Assembly: GCA_900550935.1 (NCBI GenBank)
Contig: URUD01000008.1
Span: 8,879 to 72,878 of the forward strand
Length of the DNA: 64,000 nucleotides
Origin: an uncultured Roseburia sp.
Lineage (GTDB): Bacteria > Bacillota > Clostridia > Lachnospirales > Lachnospiraceae
Direction: 5' to 3'
Position numbers and translations under genes: made by a program. Positions 8,239-17,545 of this stretch are shown piece by piece (position 1 is the stretch's first letter; each line of letters starts with the position of its first letter). The notes beneath the pieces are model-generated. The model had not been told where the DNA came from and made no database searches. It saw nothing but the letters and a program-made list of their open reading frames with translations.

Positions 8239-9960
8239 TTAACGGAAATAATATTTCTGTCCAAGCGGCACCACTTCCACCGGTTCGCATGTCATCAGCT
8301 CTCCATCCGCGTATACTTCATACGTCTCCGGGTCTACCTCGATCTTCGGACAGTAGCTGTTTCTGACCATATCTTTTTTCCCTATGGTGCGGGTATTTTT
8401 GACCGGCAGCAGCTTTTGTCCGGATATCTTTAATTTTTCTGCCAGCCCGTCTGCGATCGCTGCCTTTGTGACAAATACTTTTGATAACGTATTACAGCAG
8501 GAGCCAAAGCCACCATACTGCGCTTTATAGATAAGCGGCTCGCCCCATGCCACCGAAGCATTGGCATCTCCACAGGGAGCCCATGCGAGAAATCCTGATT
8601 TTAATACCATTTCCGGCTTTGTCCCGAAAAACTCGCTCTTCCAGATCACAATATCTGCAATCCGTCCCGGCTGTAAGGAACCCACGTACTCATCAATTCC
8701 AAAGGTAATCGCCGGATTGATCGTATATTTTGCAAGATAACGGAGCACTCTCTGGTTGTCGTTGTCTCCGGTTTCCTCCGGCAATGATCCTCTCTGCTGT
8801 TTCATCTTCGATGCAAGCTGCCAGGTACGGATAACCGACTCCCCGACACGTCCCATCCCCTGGGAATCCGAACCGATCATGCTGATCGCGCCCAGATCAT
8901 GCAGGACATCTTCTGCCGCTATGGTCTCTTTCCGTATCCTGGAATCCGCAAACGCAACGTCCTCCGGCACATCCGGGTTTAGATGATGTGCCACGAAGAT
9001 CATATCCAGATGTTCATCCACCGTATTGACCGTATACGGGTTCGTCGGATTGGTAGAGGACGGCAGGATATTTGGCTCGCCACAGATCTTGATGATATCC
9101 GGGGCATGTCCTCCTCCGGCTCCCTCGGTATGGTACGCGTGCATGGTCCTTCCACCGATCGCTCCGATGGTACTCTCCACAAATCCGGATTCATTTAACG
9201 TGTCTGTATGGATCTGCACCGAAAAATCCATTTCATCCGCAACCGAAAGACAGGTATTGATGACTTCCGGGGTTGCCGCCCAGTCCTCATGGATCTTCAT
9301 TCCGATGGCTCCGCTCTTCGCCTGGTTCCGGATCGCCTCCGGCTCACAGGAATTTCCTCTGGCAAGCTGTCCGATATTGACCGGAACATTTTCAAAGGAT
9401 TCGATCATATTTTTAAGATTAAACGGTCCCGGTGCTTCAATGCTGAGTGTCTTGGCACCACAGCCTCCGCCTATCATTGTGGTAAGTCCGTTGCTGAGTG
9501 CCTCCCACGCCTGATGCGGTGACTCGAAATGCACATGCACATCAATGCCTCCTGCCGTCGCGATCCAGCCCGGATCTCCGGTTATGATCTCTGTCTCCGG
9601 ACAGATGACAAGTCCCGGTGTAATGTCCATGGTATCTGGATTTCCCGCTTTTCCGACTCCGACGATCTTTCCGTCCTTGATGCCCATATCTCCTTTTATC
9701 ACTCCAAGCACCGGATCTAAAAAGATCATGTTGGTAATGACGAGATCCAGCCCGCCTTCCTGCGCCGTAATACCCGGTTTTTGTCCCATTCCATCCCGGC
9801 AGGATTTTCCGCCTCCCGCAATGACTTCATCTCCATAATGACCCTCGGCATAATCTTTCTCGATCTCTATGACTAATCCGGTATCTGCAAGATGCACTTT
9901 ATCGCCGGTCGTTGGTCCGTAAATATTTACATATTCCTCTTTTTTCATTCTGTACGCCAT
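8239..9960 (-). CDS. ureC: Urease subunit alpha (catalytic), flap Cys replaced by Ala
   Basis: Catalytic subunit that hydrolyses urea to ammonia and carbamate with a di-nickel centre. The 573 residues are full length. Metal ligands align with Klebsiella urease: HVH (142/144), carbamylated Lys 222 in GMKIHED, His 251, His 277 in AYHTEGAGGGH and Asp 365 in GSDSQ; catalytic His 325 is present. The active-site flap Cys (Klebsiella Cys319) is Ala 324 here (codon 8989-8991, FVAHHL). ATG at 9966 is another possible start; 9960 has better spacing to AGGAGG. Follows ureB in the operon. Confidence 0.98.
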   Translation of the reverse strand: MAYRMKKEEYVNIYGPTTGDKVHLADTGLVIEIEKDYAEGHYGDEVIAGGGKSCRDGMGQKPGITAQEGGLDLVITNMIFLDPVLGVIKGDMGIKDGKIVGVGKAGNPDTMDITPGLVICPETEIITGDPGWIATAGGIDVHVHFESPHQAWEALSNGLTTMIGGGCGAKTLSIEAPGPFNLKNMIESFENVPVNIGQLARGNSCEPEAIRNQAKSGAIGMKIHEDWAATPEVINTCLSVADEMDFSVQIHTDTLNESGFVESTIGAIGGRTMHAYHTEGAGGGHAPDIIKICGEPNILPSSTNPTNPYTVNTVDEHLDMIFVAHHLNPDVPEDVAFADSRIRKETIAAEDVLHDLGAISMIGSDSQGMGRVGESVIRTWQLASKMKQQRGSLPEETGDNDNQRVLRYLAKYTINPAITFGIDEYVGSLQPGRIADIVIWKSEFFGTKPEMVLKSGFLAWAPCGDANASVAWGEPLIYKAQYGGFGSCCNTLSKVFVTKAAIADGLAEKLKISGQKLLPVKNTRTIGKKDMVRNSYCPKIEVDPETYEVYADGELMTCEPVEVVPLGQKYYFR

Positions 9961-9976
9961 ATCCATCTTCCTCCTA

Positions 9977-10342
9977 CTATATAAAGCCTTTTTCTATTGC
10001 CCGCCGGATCGCTGCCTCTTTTACTTCTTCCTGTTCCACCGGTCCATTTGTCAGCCCGTTGAATCCTCTCATAATGCGGTCTCCTGCATATTCTACGACC
10101 GTTACCTTTTTCTCTTCCCCCGGTTCAAACCTTACGGCAGTTCCTGCCGGAATATCAAGGTGCATCCCAAACGCCTTTTCCCGGTCAAATCTGAGTGCCT
10201 TATTCACTTCAAAAAAATGATAATGCGAGCCGACCTGGATCGCCCGGTCTCCCAGATTGGAAACGATCAGCTCCTGCGTCCGTCTCCCTTCGTTTAAAAT
10301 AACGTCTTTTCCATTTGAAATAATTTCACCAATCTGATACAT
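9977..10342 (-). CDS. ureB: Urease subunit beta
   Basis: Structural beta subunit of urease, 121 residues, assembled with UreA and UreC. Typical stretches are GDRAIQVGSHYHFFEVN, LRFDREKAFGMHLDIPAGTAVRFEPGE and GFNGLTNGPVE. ATG at 10342 is chosen because GGGAGGAAG precedes it; the frame opens 15 bases earlier. It is a separate gene from ureA, unlike the fused form of Helicobacter. Confidence 0.97.
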   Translation of the reverse strand: MYQIGEIISNGKDVILNEGRRTQELIVSNLGDRAIQVGSHYHFFEVNKALRFDREKAFGMHLDIPAGTAVRFEPGEEKKVTVVEYAGDRIMRGFNGLTNGPVEQEEVKEAAIRRAIEKGFI

Positions 10343-10377
10343 CGTTCTTCCTCCCATCCTGTTTTTGCCGTATTACG

Positions 10378-10728
10378 TTATACCATTGACAGCAGTTCTT
10401 TTATCGTGTCTTCTTTTTTCTCCAGACGAATGGGGTTGTGGATACTGACCAGTTTTGTCCCATCCGGCATCAGCACTTCAAGCTGGATGAATGGAAGCAG
10501 TCTCTCCGTTCCCTCCATCACATCCTCTAACGAGATGATCTGGGAACCGATGGAGATCAGCTCGGTCAGTGTATTACACCCGGCTCTTGCCCGCTCTAAC
10601 AGTTCATCACAGATAATGGCATCTGCTTCCACATAATTGAGTTTCAGTCCCCGTTTCCATCTCCGTCTTGCAAGTTCTGCAACCTCAAAAATGATCAGTC
10701 GTTCTTCTTCCTTTAATGTCAGTTTCAT
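10378..10728 (-). CDS. ureA: Urease subunit gamma
   Basis: Structural gamma subunit of urease, 116 residues, slightly longer than the usual 100. The family core is clear: LTLKEEERLIIFEVAELARRR, LKLNYVEADAIICDELLERAR, IQLEVLMPDGTKLVSIHNPI. The start at 10728 follows AGGAGGTAGAACGT. It is the first urease gene and is divergent from the nitrilase gene starting at 10859; the roughly 130 bases between them must hold the promoters of both units. Confidence 0.97.
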   Translation of the reverse strand: MKLTLKEEERLIIFEVAELARRRWKRGLKLNYVEADAIICDELLERARAGCNTLTELISIGSQIISLEDVMEGTERLLPFIQLEVLMPDGTKLVSIHNPIRLEKKEDTIKELLSMV

Positions 10729-10858
10729 ACGTTCTACCTCCTGATAGCTTTTATTCATAAGTTTTTTAGGGGATTTTTGTAAGTTTTCTCCCTTTTCTAT
10801 TTTGCATAACGCTTTATACTAATTCTCAACAATTCAATTTGAAATGGAGGGAATTATC

Positions 10859-11716
10859 ATGGATACTAAAATTGCTGCGGTTCAGATGAACTGCAAAAAT
10901 GGTCAGATGGCTTCCACACTTCAGAAAATGCTTTCCTATGTAGAGGAGGCTGCAGACCATGGTGCCAAGCTCGTCATTCTCCCAGAAGGCATTTATCAGG
11001 GCTACATTTTCACTTCCTATGAGGAAGCTGCTGCTGTTGCAGAAGAAATTCCTTCCGGAAACTGTGTACAGGCTCTGATCAAAAAAGCTGCCGAGCGGGA
11101 TGTCTATATCATTGCCGGTCTATATGAAAAAGAAGGCATTCATTTATATAACTCAGCCGTGCTTGTAGGTCCCGAAGAAGGTTACATCGGAACCTACCGT
11201 AAAATGCACATGTGGTCAACCGAAAAGCTTTACTGTGAAGAAAGCCATACCGGATTTCCTGTTTTTGACACCAGACTTGGCCGTATCGGCATTATGATCT
11301 GCTATGATCTGTGGTTTCCGGAAACAATCCGTCTTCTGACTCTTCAGGGTGCTGATCTTATCTGCTCTCCCTCTGGCTGGGTCCTGGATGAAAACATTGT
11401 TTCAAGTGAAATGCCAATGGCAAATACTTTATGTATTGCAAATTCTCACTGCAATGGTGTCTACATTGCCGCCTCCGTCCGTGTAGGACAGGAACGCGGT
11501 ACCAAATGGGTGGGAAACAGCATTATCACCAGTCCAAAAGGTTCTGTTTTAGCCAAAGCTGGCAGCGATAAAGAAGAGATCATTTATGCCGATGTTGATC
11601 TGCGCAGTGCAAAAGCTTCCCGCTGTTGGGGACCAAGAACCCATATCATTGCTGACAGACGGCGGGACTACTATGACAAAATGCTTGGTTATTCTGCATC
11701 GCCATATATTCTGTAG
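10859..11716 (+). CDS. Nitrilase-superfamily amidohydrolase 1
   Basis: A carbon-nitrogen hydrolase of 285 residues with the Glu-Lys-Cys triad: Glu in LVILPEGIYQG, Lys in YRKMHMW and Cys in GIMICYDLWFPE. Members hydrolyse C-N bonds of amides, carbamoyl compounds or nitriles with release of ammonia; the exact substrate cannot be read from the sequence. The start at 10859 follows AATGGAGGGAATTATC. It is divergent from ureA and lies inside the urea/nitrogen island, so release of ammonia from a small amide is the likely job. Its 3' end overlaps the convergent AraC gene by 71 bases. Confidence 0.92.
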   Translation: MDTKIAAVQMNCKNGQMASTLQKMLSYVEEAADHGAKLVILPEGIYQGYIFTSYEEAAAVAEEIPSGNCVQALIKKAAERDVYIIAGLYEKEGIHLYNSAVLVGPEEGYIGTYRKMHMWSTEKLYCEESHTGFPVFDTRLGRIGIMICYDLWFPETIRLLTLQGADLICSPSGWVLDENIVSSEMPMANTLCIANSHCNGVYIAASVRVGQERGTKWVGNSIITSPKGSVLAKAGSDKEEIIYADVDLRSAKASRCWGPRTHIIADRRRDYYDKMLGYSASPYIL

Positions 11717-12518
11717 GTTTGCATCTATAGTAGTTTTTAAACACCTTGCTGAAGTATTCTGTATCTTCGTAGCCAAGCTGCAATGCACATTCGTACACCT
11801 TACAATGATGCCGGAGCAAGACATGGCTGCGGAGCATACGGATCTCGGTAAAGAAATTCACAAAATTTCTTCCTGTCTCCTGCTTGAACAGATGGCTCAG
11901 ATAGGTTTTATTTACAAAAAACGTATCTGCTATCTTTTCCAGACTGATATCGTTTTCCACATTTTCCCACGCATATTCCGCCACCTGCCGGATCAGTTCG
12001 CTATCCGTATGAATGTTGAATTTTGTGACAAGATAATAGATTTTTCTGGCGATCGCAAGAATCTCCTCCCGCAGTTCTTCGGTGGAGATCTGCTTTTCTG
12101 ATAATGTCATTTCTTCTTTTTCAAAATAAAGTGGAAAATATTCATACCGGACAAGAATGTCTTCATACAGACTGTCAAACATTGCCTGCATTTCCACCTG
12201 GATCTCATATGCTTTTATCCCGCGATTTCTTTCAGCATGGTAAAATACGCCCTCGAGTATCTGAAAAAAGGTTTCCTCCCCGTCAAGGAGCATTTTTCGA
12301 ATACGCTCATACTCACAGGTGCTTATAACCTGTTCCTTTTTGATATTCTCAAACTGGAATACTGTACCACGCAGCCGCTCTAATGCATCTTTTGCCTGCC
12401 GCTCCCAGAACATCTTTTTTTCTAAGTCTGCCGATCCGGCAGCACAGGTGAATGCCTGCTCTAAGATATCCAGATCTCTTGTATGACCTTCTTGTAAAAA
12501 CAGTGACGTCTGATCCAT
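11646..12518 (-). CDS. AraC-family transcriptional regulator 1
   Basis: A 290-residue regulator. The C-terminal 100 residues hold two helix-turn-helix motifs: LEKIADTFFVNKTYLSHLFK and CALQLGYEDTEYFSKVFKNY, ending in the usual KPTEY. The N-terminal part is helical and matches no effector domain I recognise. The start at 12518 follows AGGTGAG. It is convergent with nitrilase 1 and preceded by a hairpin with a T-run. Position suggests control of neighbouring nitrogen genes (inference). The extreme C-terminal tail reads through antisense to the nitrilase 3' end. Confidence 0.85.
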   Translation of the reverse strand: MDQTSLFLQEGHTRDLDILEQAFTCAAGSADLEKKMFWERQAKDALERLRGTVFQFENIKKEQVISTCEYERIRKMLLDGEETFFQILEGVFYHAERNRGIKAYEIQVEMQAMFDSLYEDILVRYEYFPLYFEKEEMTLSEKQISTEELREEILAIARKIYYLVTKFNIHTDSELIRQVAEYAWENVENDISLEKIADTFFVNKTYLSHLFKQETGRNFVNFFTEIRMLRSHVLLRHHCKVYECALQLGYEDTEYFSKVFKNYYRCKPTEYMAMQNNQAFCHSSPAVCQQ

Positions 12519-12554
12519 TACGCTCACCTCGACCTTCTTTTGTATTTCTATAAA

Positions 12555-12589
12555 CAAAAAACGGCATCTGGTAAATACCAGACACCGTT
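12555..12589 (-). terminator. Terminator or leader attenuator before AraC gene 1
   Basis: A 14-base stem with two mismatches (AACGGTGTCTGGTA / TACCAGATGCCGTT) followed on the minus strand by TTTT. It can end the transcript of the upstream AraC gene 2. A TAAAAT element at 12607-12612 would place a transcription start about 12600, making it a leader terminator for AraC gene 1 instead. Confidence 0.75.
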
Positions 12590-12660
12590 GTCCTTTGTTT
12601 GTGACTATTTTAGCGTTTTCGAATCGATTTGGATTGTAAAAAACAGACCTATTTTAAATT

Positions 12661-13494
12661 TTACAGAATTTTGAGTCTTTCCATCATACGTTCCTGTTTC
12701 AGATCATTAACAAATTTTACCGGGCTCTGCCCGCTGAATGTCTTAAAATCATGGATAAAATGTGCTTCGTCATAATAGCCGATCTCACTGATATCACAGA
12801 GTTCATAGTGGTCGATACATTTTTCCTCGATCTCCTGCAATGCATTCTGGAAACGGATGATCCGGCAGAATTTCTTCGGTGCGATCCCGGTCTTTTCGGC
12901 AAACATCCGGCTGATGTAACGCTCCGAATAGCCCATGCTCTCTGCCAGTTCCGAGATCTTCACATTTCCTCTTCTGTTCAGGATCTCCTGTAACATATGA
13001 TGGCTGATGCCATCCATCACTGCATTGCTTTTATCCGCAAGGTATTTTGGAAGATAATACGCCATAAACGCTGCGATACGGCTTTCAAAATCTGCTGCCA
13101 TTGCAATTTTTTCAATTAAAGCATGGTTCTCCGGTTGATCCTGTAACGGGATCGCATGCTCTACCATTTCTGAAAACGGCGTATCATCAAACAGAAATCT
13201 CTGTCCCGGCAGAAAGCGGACACCAAAATAATGGTAGCCGCTGTGCACTTTTACTGCATGTGGCTGTAAAAGCGTTCCGATCACATCAGCTCCCATTTTC
13301 CTGTAATCCGTGCTCCAGTAAAACATGACATCAATGCAGCCATCAGGAACGGAGGTCTTGATCTCCGACACTCCGTTGCTGACCCTGCATTCATAAAAAT
13401 GCGATATTCCGTACTCCAGCACAATCTTTTTCGTATATTGTTCCGTCAACAGCATATGATATGGCTGCCTTGGTATCAATAAACCGGTATCCAT
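12661..13494 (-). CDS. AraC-family transcriptional regulator 2
   Basis: A 277-residue regulator with a C-terminal AraC DNA-binding domain: ISELAESMGYSERYISRMFAEKTG and CDISEIGYYDEAHFIHDFK, ending in SGQSPVKFV. The N-terminal domain (GVSEIKTSVPDGCIDVMFYW, SGYHYFGVRFLPGQ) is of the kind found in regulators with the DUF6597-like sensor region. The start at 13494 follows GGAAGCGATTC. It lies only 26 bases after the ornithine-cyclodeaminase-like gene, so it may be the last gene of the urt-glnA transcript or have its own promoter in that gene. Confidence 0.85.
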   Translation of the reverse strand: MDTGLLIPRQPYHMLLTEQYTKKIVLEYGISHFYECRVSNGVSEIKTSVPDGCIDVMFYWSTDYRKMGADVIGTLLQPHAVKVHSGYHYFGVRFLPGQRFLFDDTPFSEMVEHAIPLQDQPENHALIEKIAMAADFESRIAAFMAYYLPKYLADKSNAVMDGISHHMLQEILNRRGNVKISELAESMGYSERYISRMFAEKTGIAPKKFCRIIRFQNALQEIEEKCIDHYELCDISEIGYYDEAHFIHDFKTFSGQSPVKFVNDLKQERMMERLKIL

Positions 13495-13520
13495 GAATCG
13501 CTTCCGTCCTTCCTATGCCG

Positions 13521-14654
13521 CTAAAGCATCGCAGGACCATTCCAGAGATTCAAGTTCACTCCGATACCTTTCTCTATGGCATTGTCATAAATTACCTTAC
13601 CCCAGGCAACATCCTCTACCGGCATACCACCGACTGAATACAGGATGATCTCTTTTTCATCCTGTCTGCCGACGGCATTTCCCGACAGGATATCTCCTAT
13701 ATTCACTACATCTTCTCTCTTTAGCTTTCCCTCATGGATCATGTCTGTAAACTTGGAACCGATGATCGTGATGTCTCCAAACGTCGGATATGGAAATTCC
13801 TCTGCCCAGGCATCATAAAGCCCCATATTATCGACCACCTTTTTGCAGCGGTGCGCAATAAAGTCATCCGAAAAGTTTACTGTTGCCGGCAGACAAAGCA
13901 ATGCCCCCGGCTTGATCCATGCCTCTTCGATAAATGGATAGTCCTCGACCTTTACCGGGCTTGATGTGGCAATTCCTACGATATCAGAATCCCGCACTGC
14001 CGCCTCCATGGTCTCTACAACTTCAATCTCTTTTACGCCTGGACAATGTGTTTTAACAAATTCCTGATAACGTTCGAGGGAAGCCGTGCTTCTTCCATTT
14101 ACCTTTACCCTCTCTACTGTAGGACAAACTGTGCAGAAAGCCTCTGTCATCGCCTTGCTGACATTTCCCGGGCCTACGATCCCGAGCACTTTTGCCCCTG
14201 CCGGTGCAAGATGTTTGACTCCGACTGCTGGGATTGCCCCGGTACGGTATGCACTGATCAGGTTGGCAGACATTAATGCCTTCGGTTCCCCTGTGTCCTT
14301 ATCGTTTAACATAAGCATGAGGATGGAACGCGGCAGTCCCTTCTTTCCATTTTCGACATTGGAGCCATACCATTTCATTCCCGCCATATCATATTTGCCG
14401 CCCACATAAGCAGGCATCGCCATAAATCTGCGGTCGGGTCCGTTCTTTGGCATATTGGGAAATTCCGGTTCGTCCGGAAAAGACACCATTGCCCCATGCG
14501 AATTGTGGTTTGAACCTGACATCATGTAATCGCCCTTTGCAAGAAACTTTAATACCTCTTCCATTTCCTCAACGCAACGTGCCATATCTGTCACGCCTGC
14601 CCTTATCATATCACTTTCACTTAAATAAATAAAGTCTGTTTTTGCAATACTCAT
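13521..14654 (-). CDS. Ornithine cyclodeaminase/mu-crystallin family protein (tyramine oxidase subunit B type)
   Basis: A 377-residue NAD(P)-binding protein. A Rossmann motif is seen in KVLGIVGPGNVSKAMTEAF, after MSANLISAYRTGAIPAVG, the typical family stretch around residues 130-150. Long members like this one are often named tyramine oxidase subunit B in automatic annotation; I cannot confirm that function, and no subunit A is visible. Family reactions are NAD-dependent deamination or imine reduction of amino acids. It follows glnA, separated by an inverted repeat, and has an AGGAGAT site. The setting points to amino-nitrogen metabolism. Confidence 0.75.
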   Translation of the reverse strand: MSIAKTDFIYLSESDMIRAGVTDMARCVEEMEEVLKFLAKGDYMMSGSNHNSHGAMVSFPDEPEFPNMPKNGPDRRFMAMPAYVGGKYDMAGMKWYGSNVENGKKGLPRSILMLMLNDKDTGEPKALMSANLISAYRTGAIPAVGVKHLAPAGAKVLGIVGPGNVSKAMTEAFCTVCPTVERVKVNGRSTASLERYQEFVKTHCPGVKEIEVVETMEAAVRDSDIVGIATSSPVKVEDYPFIEEAWIKPGALLCLPATVNFSDDFIAHRCKKVVDNMGLYDAWAEEFPYPTFGDITIIGSKFTDMIHEGKLKREDVVNIGDILSGNAVGRQDEKEIILYSVGGMPVEDVAWGKVIYDNAIEKGIGVNLNLWNGPAML

Positions 14655-14691
14655 TCTTTATCTCCTAGTTTTCTGACAAGTATAATGTTTT

Positions 14692-14722
14692 GTACTAATA
14701 GTTCAAACTATTCTATTAGTAC
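14692..14722 (-). repeat. Perfect 10-bp inverted repeat across the glnA stop codon
   Basis: GTACTAATAG and CTATTAGTAC face each other across an 11-base loop, with the glnA TAA inside the right arm. A second, shorter palindrome (AATAGTT/AACTATT) is nested in it. No clear T-run follows, so an RNA-processing or stabilising hairpin between glnA and the next gene is more likely than a terminator. Confidence 0.6.
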
Positions 14723-16053
14723 TCTTTGATGTACTTCTGAATTTCCCATTCTGAAACGTTCTCGCAATATTCTTTCCACTCTTTTTGCTTTGCCAAAATA
14801 TAGTTTTCCACAATATGTGGTCCAAGAATATCCTTGATGATCTCATCCTGCTCTAAGGCATGCAGAGCTTCGTTTAAATTTGCCGGAAGTGCGCCGATTC
14901 CTCTTTCTTCCAGCTCTTTCTCACTCATGGCAAAAATATTTTCATCCACACTTGCCGGTGGAGTCAGTCCTTTTTTGATACCATCCAGGCCAGCACGAAG
15001 GCAGCATGCCAAAAGCAGATACGGATTTGCGGTTGGATCAGGAGAACGCAGTTCCACGCGCGTCGCGCTTCCTCTGGATGCCGGGATACGGATCAGCGGG
15101 CTTCTGTTTTTACAGGACCATGCCACATAAACTGGTGCTTCATAACCGGCAACAAGCCGTTTATAGGAATTGACTAATGGATTTGCGATTGCTGTAATGG
15201 CAGGGATGTGTTCCATAATGCCGGCGATAAACTGGTATGCCGTCTCACTCAGTCCGTTTTTTATCGGATCCTTTGGATCATAAAATACATTTTCGCCATC
15301 CCTTGTCAAAGACATATTCGTGTGCATACCAGAGCCGTTCTGTCCCTGCAATGGTTTTGGCAGGAATACCGCACAGGTTCCCATTTTCTGTGCCACAGAT
15401 TTTACCGCAAGTTTAAAGGTCATAATATCATCCGCGGTCTTTAAGGCCTCTTCATATTTAAAGTCAACTTCATGCTGACCTACTGCCACCTCGTGATGGG
15501 ACGTCTCGATCTCATATCCCATTTTTTCAAGCATCAGACAGATTTCTCTTCGGATTTTTCCACCCAGGTCCATCGGTCCCAGGTCAAAATAGCCTGAGGT
15601 GTCATGGGTCAACGTCGTCGGTCTTCCTACCTCATCTGTATGGAAGATAAAGAACTCACACTCCGGTCCTACGTGAAACTGAAATCCCATATCTTCTGCC
15701 TCATCTAAAGCTCGTTTTAAGCAGTATCTCGGGTCTCCCATAAACGGATTCCCTTCCGGGTCATAGACATCACAGATCATACGGGCTACCGAATCTTCCT
15801 TTGGACGCCACGGCAGGATGGCAAAGGTATCCGGGTCCGGCCGCAGATACATATCTGACTCCTCAATCCTCACAAAGCCCTCGATGGAAGATCCATCAAA
15901 CATGATCTTATTATCCAGTGCCTTTTCCAACTGGCTGCTTGTGATTGCAACATTTTTCAATCTTCCAAGCACATCCGTAAATTGAAGGCGGATAAATTTG
16001 ACATCCTTTTCCTCAACGATTTTCATAATATCTTCCTTGGTCATTTTGGACAT
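14716..16053 (-). CDS. glnA: Glutamine synthetase, type I
   Basis: ATP-dependent amidation of glutamate to glutamine. The 445 residues fit the GS-I alpha form of Firmicutes. Motifs: the N-terminal FIRLQFTDVLGRLKN, the latch MFDGSSIEGFVRIEESDMYL, the metal/ATP region VGPECEFFIF, AVGQHEVDFKYEEAL, and NGSGMHTNMSL. The adenylylation-site Tyr region of GS-I beta enzymes is not present. ATG at 16053 follows GGGGTGCGTTGT. It sits 15 bases after urtE, so it should be transcribed with the urea transporter; this puts ammonia assimilation under the same control as urea uptake. Confidence 0.97.
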   Translation of the reverse strand: MSKMTKEDIMKIVEEKDVKFIRLQFTDVLGRLKNVAITSSQLEKALDNKIMFDGSSIEGFVRIEESDMYLRPDPDTFAILPWRPKEDSVARMICDVYDPEGNPFMGDPRYCLKRALDEAEDMGFQFHVGPECEFFIFHTDEVGRPTTLTHDTSGYFDLGPMDLGGKIRREICLMLEKMGYEIETSHHEVAVGQHEVDFKYEEALKTADDIMTFKLAVKSVAQKMGTCAVFLPKPLQGQNGSGMHTNMSLTRDGENVFYDPKDPIKNGLSETAYQFIAGIMEHIPAITAIANPLVNSYKRLVAGYEAPVYVAWSCKNRSPLIRIPASRGSATRVELRSPDPTANPYLLLACCLRAGLDGIKKGLTPPASVDENIFAMSEKELEERGIGALPANLNEALHALEQDEIIKDILGPHIVENYILAKQKEWKEYCENVSEWEIQKYIKEY

Positions 16054-16068
16054 ACAACGCACCCCTTT

Positions 16069-16779
16069 CTATACAGACAGATATTTCTTGATCTCATCAT
16101 AGTTGAGCAGTTCTTCCCTGGTCAGTGCAGTCTGAACCATCCCTTTATCCATGGCATAACATCTCTGGGATACCTGCTGGATCAGACCGATATGCTGCTC
16201 TACCAGTAAAACGCTGATCCCAAGTTCTTTGTTGATCCTTAAAATGATGTCGCCTATCTGCTCTACGATATTCGGCTGGACTCCCTCGGATGGCTCATCT
16301 AAAAGCATTACCTTTAAATTTCCAGTCAGCACACGTCCGATCGAAAGCATTGCCTGTTCTCCACCGGACATCGTTCCCGCCATCTGGGTCCGTCTTTCCT
16401 TTAATCTTGGGAAATACTCATAGATCAGGTCATAATCCGGCTTTTTTCCTTTTATCTTGTTAATGTTTTCTCCCATCATCAGGTTTTCTTCCACAGTCAG
16501 TCTCGGAAATACCATGTGTCCCTGTGGTACATAGCCAAGTCCTCTCCAGGCGCGCTCATAAGCTTTCCGTTTTGTAATATCCTCGCCCTCATAGGTGATC
16601 GTTCCGTCATTGGTGCGAACCAGCCCGATCAAAGTTTTCATCAGTGTACTTTTTCCGACACCGTTTCTTCCTATTACAGAAATGACCTCTCCCTTTTCCA
16701 TTGCCAGATCAACGCCATGAAGGATCATAACTTTTTCATATCCCGATACAAGATGATCCACTTTTATCATATCTTCCAT
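16069..16779 (-). CDS. urtE: Urea/amide ABC transporter ATP-binding protein UrtE
   Basis: A LivF-type ATPase of 236 residues. Walker A GRNGVGKSTLMKTLIG, signature TMSGGEQAML, Walker B VMLLDEPSEGVQ and H-loop VLLVEQHIG are all present. ATG at 16779 follows GGGGGTG. It is the fifth gene of urtABCDE and is directly followed by glnA. With UrtD it powers the UrtBC permease. Confidence 0.93.
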   Translation of the reverse strand: MEDMIKVDHLVSGYEKVMILHGVDLAMEKGEVISVIGRNGVGKSTLMKTLIGLVRTNDGTITYEGEDITKRKAYERAWRGLGYVPQGHMVFPRLTVEENLMMGENINKIKGKKPDYDLIYEYFPRLKERRTQMAGTMSGGEQAMLSIGRVLTGNLKVMLLDEPSEGVQPNIVEQIGDIILRINKELGISVLLVEQHIGLIQQVSQRCYAMDKGMVQTALTREELLNYDEIKKYLSV

Positions 16780-16793
16780 ACCACACACCCCCT

Positions 16794-17528
16794 TTATGAA
16801 TTTCCAAGATAGATCTGGATAACGCGCTCGTCATTTACAATGTCTTCAATCGCGCCCTCCGCAAATTTCTTTCCGTAATACAATACCGTTACCTGATCTG
16901 CGATCTTGCGCACAAAGTTCATATCATGCTCAATAAATAAGATGGACAGTCCCTGCTTATTTAAGGAAGTTACCAGCTCTGCCGTAAATTCTGTCTCTTC
17001 CGGTCCAAGTCCTGCTGCCGGCTCATCCAGTAAAAGTAATGCCGGATTTGACGCCAGTGCCATCGCAATTTCTAACCACTGCTGCTGTCCATGCGACATA
17101 TTTTTTACCTGTGGATTGCCCAGATCCTGAATGTGTACCAGCTCGATCAGACGATCTATTTCTTCGGCAAGCTGTTTTTTCGGCACGTAATTTTCTGCCG
17201 CGATTCTCATATTCTCGCGGAGAGTCAGTTCCTCATAGACGCCTGGAACCTGCATTTTGATACTCATTCCTTTTCGTGCACGTTTGGATGCCGAAATACT
17301 TGTAATGTCCTCGCCCTGAAATACGATACGTCCGGAGGATGCCGGGTAAACACCCATTACCATCTTAAAAACGGTTGTCTTTCCTGCTCCGTTTGGTCCG
17401 ATCAGACAGCGCAGCTCCCCTTTGTCCATGCTCATGGAAAAATCCTCCACCGCCTGGATACCACCAAACTGTTTGGACACTTTATCCAATACCAATATTT
17501 TTTCCTTTGGAGTTTCGATGTTTGCCAT
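16794..17528 (-). CDS. urtD: Urea/amide ABC transporter ATP-binding protein UrtD
   Basis: A LivG-type ATPase of 244 residues with Walker A GPNGAGKTTVFKMVMG, signature NMSHGQQQWLEI, Walker B LLLLDEPAAGLGPEET and H-loop ILFIEHDMNFV. The SHGQQQWLEI form of the signature and the PEET after Walker B are usual in UrtD. It lies 14 bases before urtE and 17 bases after urtC. Confidence 0.93.
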   Translation of the reverse strand: MANIETPKEKILVLDKVSKQFGGIQAVEDFSMSMDKGELRCLIGPNGAGKTTVFKMVMGVYPASSGRIVFQGEDITSISASKRARKGMSIKMQVPGVYEELTLRENMRIAAENYVPKKQLAEEIDRLIELVHIQDLGNPQVKNMSHGQQQWLEIAMALASNPALLLLDEPAAGLGPEETEFTAELVTSLNKQGLSILFIEHDMNFVRKIADQVTVLYYGKKFAEGAIEDIVNDERVIQIYLGNS

Positions 17529-17545
17529 GTTTCCTCTCCTCCTCT

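Noticed and set aside
10759..10858. A sigma-54 or ANTAR-type control site between ureA and nitrilase 1
   Set aside because: No GG-N10-GC element or terminator hairpin is present in this stretch; only weak A/T-rich -10-like sequences can be seen.
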